The notes below the pieces were generated by a model. That model did no database searches, was not told the origin of the DNA, and was given only the letters and a program-made list of their open reading frames with translations. This document shows, one piece after another, positions 8,398 to 15,104 of a stretch of DNA of 64,000 bases. The translations under genes and the position numbers were made by a program. The stretch comes from Streptomyces caniferus. GTDB taxonomy: Bacteria > Actinomycetota > Actinomycetes > Streptomycetales > Streptomycetaceae. Positions within the stretch are counted from its first letter, which is position 1. The number at the start of each line of letters is the position of its first letter. The stretch lies in NCBI RefSeq assembly GCF_009811555.1, contig NZ_BLIN01000005.1:3233501-3297500 (forward strand), read 5' to 3'.

Positions 8398-8412
8398 CTG
8401 ACGTAGCGTCAG
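8398..8412. promoter_or_regulatory. Inverted repeat CTGACG-TAG-CGTCAG before the acyl-CoA ligase
   Basis: Perfect six-base arms around TAG, ending 16 bases upstream of the ATG at 8382. Its size and symmetry suit a TetR-type lipid-metabolism repressor. No such regulator is adjacent, so the assignment is inferred. Confidence 0.45.
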
Positions 8413-8465
8413 ATGTGGAGCGGGTGGGGTGATGGGCCGGACCACGGGGCCCTTCAGGGGGAAAT

Positions 8466-8501
8466 CGGGGCCTCCCCGGGGGGAAAGGCGGGGAGGCCCC
8501 G
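8466..8501. terminator. Terminator of the LPMO gene
   Basis: Arms CGGGGCCTCCCC (8466-8477) and GGGGAGGCCCCG (8490-8501) are perfect complements. On the minus strand the stem lies 40 bases after the LPMO stop and is followed by ATTTCCCC. Confidence 0.8.
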
Positions 8502-8541
8502 TGGGGCGAGGGGCGTGCCGTGCCCCGGCGCCCGGCGGGCG

Positions 8542-9135
8542 TCAGGAGAGGTCGACGTCCGAGCAGGCGTAGAAGGCGTTGCCCGTGTCGGCGATGTTCC
8601 AGACGCCGAGGATGAGGTGGCGGCCGGACTTCTGGGTGGGGACGGTGCCCTGGTGCTGGACGGTTTCGCCCGGCCGGGCGCCGCCCATGGGAACGGTCAT
8701 GAACGGCTGGGGCTCCAGGTCGGCACGGGTGAGCGGCTTGCCGGGGTCGTAGCCGTCCTTGGTGATGAAGTACTCGAAGTCGGTGGTGGCATGCCGTGCG
8801 GTCAGCCGCCAGGTGAAGGTGTAGCCCTGCCCCGCGGAGAGCTTGGTGCCGGGCCAGTTGCCGCCGCGCGGGTCGTCCAGCTGGGCGAAGTTCTCGTGCC
8901 CACCGGAACAGATCCTGCCGTCCGCCGGGCCGGCGGCCGGGAAGCCCTTGGGGCCCTCGACGCTCTGCGGTTCGTACTGGATCGCACCGCAGTCCTTGAC
9001 GGTGCCCTTGGCGCAGAGCGCCTGCCGACTGGGGGGTGCGTCGCTGTAGCCGTGACTGGAGGCGCTGCCGGTCGAGAGCAGGGAGACGCCGAGGACGCCC
9101 AGGCCGATCACGGCAGCACTGATCTTTTTGCGCAT
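8542..9135 (-). CDS. lpmP: Secreted AA10 lytic polysaccharide monooxygenase (LpmP-like)
   Basis: A 197-residue secreted copper enzyme that oxidatively cleaves chitin- or cellulose-type glycans. The signal peptide covers residues 1-27 (MRKKISAAVIGLGVLG...), and cleavage after ASS exposes His28 as the N-terminal copper ligand. The second histidine-brace ligand is His115 in ARHATTDFEYF, and the axial Phe region is GNAFYACSD. It is a single catalytic domain without a binding module. ATG 9135 begins the signal peptide. A DasR-type box lies 70 bases upstream. The symbol rests on proximity to cslA-glxA, which matches the S. coelicolor SCO2833 neighbourhood as I recall it, so it is less certain than the family. 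Confidence 0.9.
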   Translation of the reverse strand: MRKKISAAVIGLGVLGVSLLSTGSASSHGYSDAPPSRQALCAKGTVKDCGAIQYEPQSVEGPKGFPAAGPADGRICSGGHENFAQLDDPRGGNWPGTKLSAGQGYTFTWRLTARHATTDFEYFITKDGYDPGKPLTRADLEPQPFMTVPMGGARPGETVQHQGTVPTQKSGRHLILGVWNIADTGNAFYACSDVDLS

Positions 9136-9179
9136 GCTTCGCTCCTGAAGAACGTGGGGGAGTTCCGTGCCGGAGAAAT

Positions 9180-9215
9180 GCAGTGCACTGCGATGCCGAG
9201 CGTGCGGTCTAGACC
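9180..9215. promoter_or_regulatory. DasR-type box (GGTCTAGACC core, 9206-9215) and 12-bp palindrome upstream of the LPMO
   Basis: GCGGTCTAGACCAAGT at 9204-9219 has a perfect GGTCTAGACC core, close to the DasR consensus ASTGGTCTAGACCAST. A second perfect palindrome, GCAGTGCACTGC at 9180-9191, lies between it and the start codon. DasR control would induce the LPMO when GlcNAc-derived sugar phosphates accumulate. Confidence 0.65.
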
Positions 9216-9342
9216 AAGTGGCAGAGTAAGCGGGCGGCGTTGGGCATGTCCATACCAATGACCGGCCGCGCCCGGCCCCTTGCCGGGAGCGGAGCGGCGA
9301 CGATGCGGGCCGGGCCATGGCACGGCCCTGGTCGGGGGCGCG

Positions 9343-10821
9343 TCAGGCGGCCGCCGTGAGCGGGGCCGTGGTGGGGCGGGCGGCGGCCTGCACGAGAGCG
9401 GTGTAGGTGCGGCGGAGGGCGATCAGGGACTCCTGGGCCTCGCGGTAGACGGCGGCGTCGGGGCCGCCGCGGTGGGCGAGGGTGCGTACGGGTGCGCAAT
9501 GGCGGTCCATCGCGCTCAGCCAGGCACGGTGCTGCGCCGGGAGATGGCGGCGCAGCAACTGGCGCCTGCCCTCACCCATCCGGCGTCCGCCGATGCCCAG
9601 CACCGCCTCGGCCGCCTGGAGGACCGGCGGCTCCAGCGCGCCCTGTTCGGCGAGCGCACCGAGCACCGCACGCTGCTGCGGCGTGGCCGGCGCGGCCGTC
9701 AGATCCGTCGCCTCGGCGAGGAGCTGGGCGCGCAGCGCATGCTGGACACGGACCAGTCGGCGCAGCGCCGTCGGGGTGGAGGAGTCGTCGGGCGACCGGC
9801 CCGCAAGGGTTTCTGCGAGCCGGAAGAGCCAGATCCCGTGCGCCTCCAGGCGGGTCGCGGCCAGCATCAACCGGTCCAGCCGGCTGAGCGGCTGCCCCTC
9901 CGGGGCCCAGCGGACGATCGGCACGAGCACCTCGGTGCGGGCCAGTTGATCGATGGGGATGTGGCGGCGGGGTTTGCGCTCGGGCACCCAGTTGTGGAGC
10001 GCGAGGGTGGGCAGGGCGACGAACTGATCATGGTCGATACGGTGCGCGACCGCCGCCCACAGGTCGAGGAACGCCTCGTCGGCGACCTCGCGAGCGGCCG
10101 GAGCCTGCGGGTCGAGACCACACCAGCCGCAGGAGACCGCGATCACCGCGATCCGCATGGCAGCGGCCTCCGCGTTGCGCAGGGAGAGGCGGGAGACCCG
10201 TTGCCGCAGGGCGGACAACTCCCCGGCACGGTGCGCTCGTTCGACGAGCGCGACGGCGGCCGCACGGTCGGGCGCGACGGCGGCCGTGCGCGCCATGGCG
10301 TCCAGCCGGGTCCAGGTTCCGATCATGGAACGGACGGGCGGCCGCTCGGGCAGAAAGCCGTGGGTGCAGGGGTCGTGCGGGGAGGCGGTGGCGGCGGGGC
10401 CGGTGGGGGTGGATGGGGTGGATGGGGTGGATGGGGTGGACCCGGTGGCCGACGGTATGCCGGGGGTGGGGTCCGGTGTGCGGGGCGGCGTTACGGGGCT
10501 GTTCCCCGTAACGGCGGAGGGGCCGGCCGCCTCGGCGCGTATACCGGCGCCGGGAGCGGTCGCCGGCGCAGCCGTGGGTCCGGTCGCGCCCGTGCGTGCG
10601 GTCGGGCTCGTGGAGCCGGTCGATGCCCCGGCCCCGCCCGCGGTCGCCCGCCTGGCCGCGGGGACGTCCGCAGCCCCGGCCGCACCTCCGGTCACAGGTA
10701 TGGCGGCAGCCGCAGTCACAACCGCCGCCGCATCCCTCGTCGCGGTCGTGGTCGCGCTGGTGCCGGTCGTCGCGCTCGTCGTGGTGCTCGTGGTCGTGGT
10801 CATGATCGCCCTGTCCCCCAT
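9343..10821 (-). CDS. Hypothetical protein with low-complexity N-terminus, coupled to the SsgA-like gene
   Basis: A 492-residue protein with no recognised family. The first ~160 residues are Thr/Ala/Pro/Gly-rich low complexity with a STPSTPSTPSTP run encoded by a 9-base tandem repeat (about 10406-10440). The remaining ~330 residues look helical and soluble, with conserved-looking stretches such as VSCGWCGLDPQAPAAREVADEAFLDLWAAVAHRIDHDQFVALP. No signal peptide or membrane helix is evident. ATG 10821 shares its A with the TGA of the SsgA-like gene (TGATG), so the two are translationally coupled; ATG 10803 after GGGGGACAGGG is an alternative start. A role in morphogenesis is suggested only by this coupling. 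Confidence 0.7.
   Translation of the reverse strand: MGDRAIMTTTTSTTTSATTGTSATTTATRDAAAVVTAAAAIPVTGGAAGAADVPAARRATAGGAGASTGSTSPTARTGATGPTAAPATAPGAGIRAEAAGPSAVTGNSPVTPPRTPDPTPGIPSATGSTPSTPSTPSTPTGPAATASPHDPCTHGFLPERPPVRSMIGTWTRLDAMARTAAVAPDRAAAVALVERAHRAGELSALRQRVSRLSLRNAEAAAMRIAVIAVSCGWCGLDPQAPAAREVADEAFLDLWAAVAHRIDHDQFVALPTLALHNWVPERKPRRHIPIDQLARTEVLVPIVRWAPEGQPLSRLDRLMLAATRLEAHGIWLFRLAETLAGRSPDDSSTPTALRRLVRVQHALRAQLLAEATDLTAAPATPQQRAVLGALAEQGALEPPVLQAAEAVLGIGGRRMGEGRRQLLRRHLPAQHRAWLSAMDRHCAPVRTLAHRGGPDAAVYREAQESLIALRRTYTALVQAAARPTTAPLTAAA
10406..10440 (+). repeat. 9-bp tandem repeat (GGGGTGGAT x ~4) in coding sequence
   Basis: The unit GGGGTGGAT is repeated about four times and encodes the Ser-Thr-Pro tripeptide run on the minus strand. 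Length variation here would keep the reading frame. Confidence 0.8.
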
Positions 10822-11240
10822 CAGCACTTCCCGGCGAACAGCCGGGCCAGGTGGGTGTCCATGTCGAGGTAGCGGTCCTCCTGGCCGGGCGGAACGATCG
10901 CCGCGGTCTGCTCCAGCCAGGCGGTCAGCTCGATCGCGCGCACCGACAGTTCGCACACGCTGTCATCGGTGGACAGCTCGATGTGTACGCGGCGCGAGGC
11001 ACCCGGTCGGCGGAAGGGCCACACCCGTACGTCGCCCTCGCCTGCTTCGTCGTACAGCCCCGCCAGCAGCAGATCACGGGCGAACAGCCAGGTGGCCACC
11101 TTCTGGCCACGACTGAGGAACGCGACCTCGACCTCGAACGGACGGTCACTGCGATAGCTGAACCGGCCGGCCACCGGAACTGCTTCGTCCGGCCCGAGGA
11201 GGAGCTGCATCTCGAGGGTGCGCTTGGCTGTCGACACCAT
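10821..11240 (-). CDS. SsgA-like sporulation/cell-division regulator (SALP family)
   Basis: A 139-residue cytoplasmic protein of the SsgA-like family, which is confined to sporulating actinomycetes and directs septum placement, peptidoglycan maintenance or spore autolysis. The hallmark SALP segments are present: VAGRFSYRSDRPFEVEVAF, VATWLFARDLLLAGL, GEGDVRVWPFR and PPGQEDRYLDMDTHLARLF. Length matches SsgB-type members. The start is ATG 11240. The specific paralogue cannot be named from sequence alone. It is transcribed with the coupled hypothetical gene. Confidence 0.9.
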   Translation of the reverse strand: MVSTAKRTLEMQLLLGPDEAVPVAGRFSYRSDRPFEVEVAFLSRGQKVATWLFARDLLLAGLYDEAGEGDVRVWPFRRPGASRRVHIELSTDDSVCELSVRAIELTAWLEQTAAIVPPGQEDRYLDMDTHLARLFAGKC

Positions 11241-11697
11241 GACGATCAACCTTTCCGACGGAGGGGCGAGTCCCGGGGACCCGGTCCGGGGCGCGCGTCC
11301 TGGCAGACGTTGCTGTGGAGGGTGGGGTTGCAAGACAGGGAGGAGGAGTGACGGACGCCATGGCCCGGCACCCTCCGGGCGTGTTCAGTTCTTTCGTCCC
11401 GACGTTCGCCTCAGCCTCTCAACCGGTAGGAGATATCGCATGTTGACGGGGCAACTGATGGCCTACCGCCATGGACCCGGTGAAATCGATCCTCACAGAT
11501 CAATGCGGACGAGTTGTCGGCCGAAGGTCCACAGAGCAAGGGACTTTTGCCCCATATGGGGTGCCCGCTCATGAGATAGGGCCCACCGGCCGACCGTCGG
11601 CACGAGTGGTCCGGATCACATGGGCCGAGCGCGTGAGCGGCTCGGCCGGGGGTACGGAGCACCCCTGGAGTTCGTGTAAAGTTCTTCAGGTCAGCGC
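11241..11697. other. Intergenic region between the SsgA-like gene and tRNA-Lys copy 2
   Basis: About 450 bases with no convincing gene. It holds the promoter side of the SsgA-like gene and, near 11678, a -10-like TAAAGT before the tRNA. Short open frames here lack codon bias and ribosome sites. Confidence 0.6.
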
Positions 11698-11771
11698 GCG
11701 CCGCTAGCTCAGTTGGTTAGAGCAGCTGACTCTTAATCAGCGGGTCCGGGGTTCGAGTCCCTGGCGGCGCA
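11698..11771 (+). tRNA. tRNA-Lys (anticodon CTT), copy 2
   Basis: Identical over 74 bases to the copy at 6443-6516. Identity extends a few bases on each side (GTCAGC before, CGTA after), making an 86-bp direct repeat. Confidence 0.96.
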
Positions 11772-11776
11772 CGTAG

Positions 11777-11811
11777 GACTGAGGCCCCTCGCCATGCGGG
11801 GGGCCTCAGTC
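11777..11811 (+). terminator. Terminator after tRNA-Lys copy 2
   Basis: GACTGAGGCCCC (11777-11788) pairs perfectly with GGGGCCTCAGTC (11800-11811). The stem starts six bases after the tRNA. Confidence 0.85.
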
Positions 11812-13001
11812 GTGCGGTCGGCCGGATGGATGACCGGCCCCGCCCTGCGGTTGCGGTGGCGCCCCCCAGGGCCAGAGACCTGCCCCCGCCCTCCACGCCC
11901 ACGCCCGGCACCCGCCCTTCGCGTCGCCGGACGGCAGCCGATTTCCTTGCGATCACAAACGGTAATGACGCGATCGCACACCGATTCACCCGTCGACCGC
12001 CTCCGCCTTTCCCTCCGCGGACCCCTTCCCCGAAGCACCGCTGTTTCGCCGCCCCGCCCCTCTCGGACTCCACCCCCGGACTCGCCGGGCCCACCCGCGA
12101 TCGGCGGCCACCCACCCGGCCCCCCATCCGGTGACGACCCCATTACAGAGGGCATCGATATCCCGGCGTCGTCACCCAGGGACGGGATACTCCAGGCACT
12201 CCCTCGCCGGCGGTCGCCAATGAGGACGGCCGGACGGCGATTCCCCGGGTAATGGCCACAGCTTCGGCCAAATCGGTGTACGCGGAGGTAACTTCAGCAG
12301 AGGCGGCAATCGGGCCGAACTCCCCACGGATCCGCCCCGCACCCGCCCCGTCGGCAAATTCCCCCGGGCGTCGGCCACTGTCGTACCCACGAGACCATCA
12401 AGTGGCTTGACCTGCCCGTTCGTTCAGGTCGCGACGCCTTGCACACCCTCCACTCCAGCATCCCGGAAATGCCTCGGCGGGCGGTTCGCCTTTGCCGGTT
12501 GAAGGAGGGGTGACGTGGGCAATAACGCTACGGGGCGACCTCTTTACGCGCTGGATTGCTCCGGGCACCCAGAGCTAGCCCGCCGCAGCTATTGCACCGA
12601 TATCCGTTGACAGCAGGAAATTTGGCGGCAGTTCCGTATCAAAGATGATGCGCCCCGCGCCACCTGCGACCCCGTCTTGCGCACTCTTGTACACAATTCC
12701 CTGGACAACTCTTGCCATCACGACGGCTGTTAGGGACCCTGACCTGGTAACTCGGTGAAATGAGGGCCGCATCCAGCCGAGTGGGACCAGTCGGGCACGC
12801 CGGATGGCGTGATGTGAACACGGGGAAATCGCCGCTTGGCAGGATCGCGGCAGCGTTGCATACGCAACCGGAAGGTGGCTGCCACCATCTGACGGTGCAG
12901 GCGGCCGACATCAGAGCGCCCGAGTCGGCCGCGGGGGACCGCGGACTCGGGCCATCAGCGAGACGGCACGCAGCCAGTGTTGCGTGCGGGGGGATGGACT
13001 C
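11812..13001. other. 1.2-kb gene-free region upstream of cslA
   Basis: No open frame here has convincing codon bias or a ribosome site. Bases 12520-12860 are visibly less GC-rich than the surroundings and use poorly Streptomyces-like codons in every frame (for example AGA and ATA in the minus-strand frame 12575-12772). A TTGACA hexamer occurs at 12607-12612 without a well-spaced -10. It may hold a long regulated leader for cslA or an eroded gene. Confidence 0.55.
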
Positions 13002-15104
13002 ATGACGTCGCCGCCTGACGGCTCCCGGCCGCAGCGCCCGTACGACCCGTCGGACACGACGCGCCTGCGGGTGCCGCGCCAGCACTGGCAGCGGCGGATG
13101 CAGCGCCAGCACTGGCAGCGGCGGATGCAGCGCAAGCCGCTGCCCCGCTATGACTACGAGCACTACAGCCGGCTGGCCGGACCGCTCACCCGGCCCGACC
13201 CGGACAAGCCCTACAAGGTCCGCTACCGCTCGCTGCTCGCCGACGAACCGCACCGGATACGCGCGGCCCTGCTGCTCGGCGCCGCGCCTCTGGTGTCGTT
13301 CGGGCTGCTGGTCTGGCTGATGCAGCCGAGCCACTGGACCGAACGCGACTACCCCGCCTACGACTTCCTTCCGACGCTGGACGTCGTCATGCTGGTCTCG
13401 ATCGGGCTGATCGAGCTCTTCCGGTGCATGAACGTGCTGTCCAACGCGCATGCCACCCTCGTCGCCCGCGATCCCGTCCCGGTCATTCCCGAGAGCGGCA
13501 CCCGCGTCGCCTTCCTCACCTCGTTCGTGCCGGGCAAGGAACCCCTCGCCATGGTGACGAAGACGCTGGAGGCGGCGGTCAAGATCCGCCATCGCGGTCT
13601 GCTGCACGTCTGGCTGCTCGACGAGGGCGACGACCCCGAGGTCAAGGAAGTCTGCCGGCGTCTGGGCGTCCACCACTTCAGCCGCAAGGGCGTCCCGGAG
13701 TGGAACCGGGCCAAGGGCCCGCACCGCGCCAAGACCAAGCACGGCAACTACAACGCCTGGCTGCAGGCACACGGCGACGCCTACGACTACTTCGCCTCCG
13801 TCGACACCGACCACGTCCCGCTGCCCAACTACCTGGAGCGGATGCTGGGCTTCTTCCGCGACCCGGACGTCGGCTTCGTCATCGGCCCGCAGGTGTACGG
13901 CAACTACGACACCTTCGTCACCAAGGCCGCCGAGTCGCAGCAGTTCCTCTTCCATGCGCTGATCCAGCGGGCCGGCAACCGCTATGGCGCGCCGATGTTC
14001 GTCGGCACCTCCAACGCCGTACGCATCAGCGCGCTGAAGCAGATCGGCGGGCTGTACGACTCGATCACCGAGGACATGGCGACCGGCTTCGAGATGCACC
14101 GGCACCGCAACCCACGGACCGGCCAGAAGTGGCGTTCCGTCTACACCCCGGACGTGCTCGCGGTCGGCGAGGGCCCGACGGCCTGGACCGACTTCTTCAC
14201 CCAGCAGCTGCGCTGGTCGCGCGGGACCTACGAGACGATCCTCAAGCAGTTCTGGAAGGCGCCGTTCACGCTGCCGGCGGGCCGCCTCTTCAACTACAGC
14301 ATGATGGTGATCTTCTACCCGATGTCGGCCCTGAACTGGATCCTGGCGGCGCTCAGTTGTGCGCTGTTCCTGGGGCTGGGCGCATCGGGTGTGGAGATCG
14401 ATCCTGCGGTGTGGATGATGCTCTACGGCAATGCCTCGGCGCTGCAGATCGGCCTGTACATCTGGAACCGTCGGCACAACGTCTCGCCGCACGAGCCGGA
14501 GGGCTCCGGCGGGGTCGCCGGCATGGTGATGTCCGCGCTGTCCGCGCCGATCTACGCCCGGTCGCTGTTCGACACGGTGCTGCGCCGCAAGAGCAAGTTC
14601 GTGGTCACGCCCAAGGGCGACTCCTCCAGCCCGGACACCCTCTTCGGGACGTTCCGGGTGCACCTCTTCTTCCTTCTCGTCTTCGGGGGCTCGCTGGGTG
14701 CCTCGTTCGTACTGGGCCACAGCCATCCGGCGATGGTCACCTGGGCCACGCTCGCGATGCTGATCACCGCCGCGCCGATCATCGCCTGGCGGATGGGCGT
14801 ACGGGACGAGATGCGGAAGCGGAGGGAGGCGGCTGCCGCCACCGGGGGCGCCGCCGCCGGGGATGCGGTCACCGGGAGTGCCGCCACCGGTGCCACGACC
14901 GCCGTCGGCGCCGCCACCGGTGCCGGGGCCGGGCCCGCCGCCGCTCCAGCCGCCGGTCAGCCGGCCACCCCGGCCGCCGGCCGTCCCGCGGCCCTTGACC
15001 AAGCCACCGGACAGGGCCCTGACCAGGCCCGTGGCCAGGCCGCCGACCCGGCCCTGACCGCCGAACAGACCCTGCAGATCGCCCTTGGGGGACGTCACAC
15101 ATGA
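13002..15104 (+). CDS. cslA: Cellulose synthase-like glycosyltransferase CslA (GT2)
   Basis: A 700-residue membrane glycosyltransferase that makes the beta-glucan deposited at hyphal tips, needed for attachment and normal morphogenesis in Streptomyces. GT2 motifs are in order: SVDTDHVP (DxD, near 265), TEDMATG (catalytic Asp, near 356) and QQLRWSRG (QxxRW, near 401). About seven hydrophobic segments surround the catalytic loop, two before it and five after. The last ~85 residues are Ala/Gly/Thr-rich. No PilZ domain is present. ATG 13002 has GGGGGGA upstream; a GTG at 12984 is the alternative. The cytosolic N-terminus carries a perfect tandem 9-residue duplication. The stop overlaps the glxA start. 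Confidence 0.94.
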   Translation: MTSPPDGSRPQRPYDPSDTTRLRVPRQHWQRRMQRQHWQRRMQRKPLPRYDYEHYSRLAGPLTRPDPDKPYKVRYRSLLADEPHRIRAALLLGAAPLVSFGLLVWLMQPSHWTERDYPAYDFLPTLDVVMLVSIGLIELFRCMNVLSNAHATLVARDPVPVIPESGTRVAFLTSFVPGKEPLAMVTKTLEAAVKIRHRGLLHVWLLDEGDDPEVKEVCRRLGVHHFSRKGVPEWNRAKGPHRAKTKHGNYNAWLQAHGDAYDYFASVDTDHVPLPNYLERMLGFFRDPDVGFVIGPQVYGNYDTFVTKAAESQQFLFHALIQRAGNRYGAPMFVGTSNAVRISALKQIGGLYDSITEDMATGFEMHRHRNPRTGQKWRSVYTPDVLAVGEGPTAWTDFFTQQLRWSRGTYETILKQFWKAPFTLPAGRLFNYSMMVIFYPMSALNWILAALSCALFLGLGASGVEIDPAVWMMLYGNASALQIGLYIWNRRHNVSPHEPEGSGGVAGMVMSALSAPIYARSLFDTVLRRKSKFVVTPKGDSSSPDTLFGTFRVHLFFLLVFGGSLGASFVLGHSHPAMVTWATLAMLITAAPIIAWRMGVRDEMRKRREAAAATGGAAAGDAVTGSAATGATTAVGAATGAGAGPAAAPAAGQPATPAAGRPAALDQATGQGPDQARGQAADPALTAEQTLQIALGGRHT
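13077..13130 (+). repeat. 27-bp perfect tandem duplication in the cslA N-terminus
   Basis: Units 13077-13103 and 13104-13130 are identical and encode RQHWQRRMQ twice. The duplication is in frame and lies in the basic cytosolic segment before the first membrane helix. Confidence 0.92.

Noticed and set aside
9280..10872. 530-codon plus-strand frame over the hypothetical gene at 9343-10821
   Set aside because: The composition is Gly/Arg-rich and repetitive without a start site. The minus-strand frame is better because it is coupled to the SsgA-like gene, although neither has a known domain.
6443..11771. Integrative element bounded by tRNA-Lys repeats
   Set aside because: There is no integrase, excisionase or transfer gene inside, both tRNAs are complete, and the contents look like core genes.
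11717..12127. Minus-strand open frame ending in GTRTPDPLIKSQLL and its sister frames
   Set aside because: The end of the frame is the antisense of tRNA-Lys. This peptide is a known misannotation next to tRNA genes, and the rest has no coding character.
12575..12772. 65-codon minus-strand frame (MARVVQGIVYKSAQDG...)
   Set aside because: Codon use is atypical (AGA, ATA, low GC at third positions), no ribosome site is seen and no family is recognised. It was kept only as a feature of the AT-richer region.
12639..15098. 819-codon antisense frame over cslA
   Set aside because: Long antisense frames are expected in GC-rich DNA. The composition is His/Arg/Gly-rich with no domain, and cslA on the plus strand is certain.
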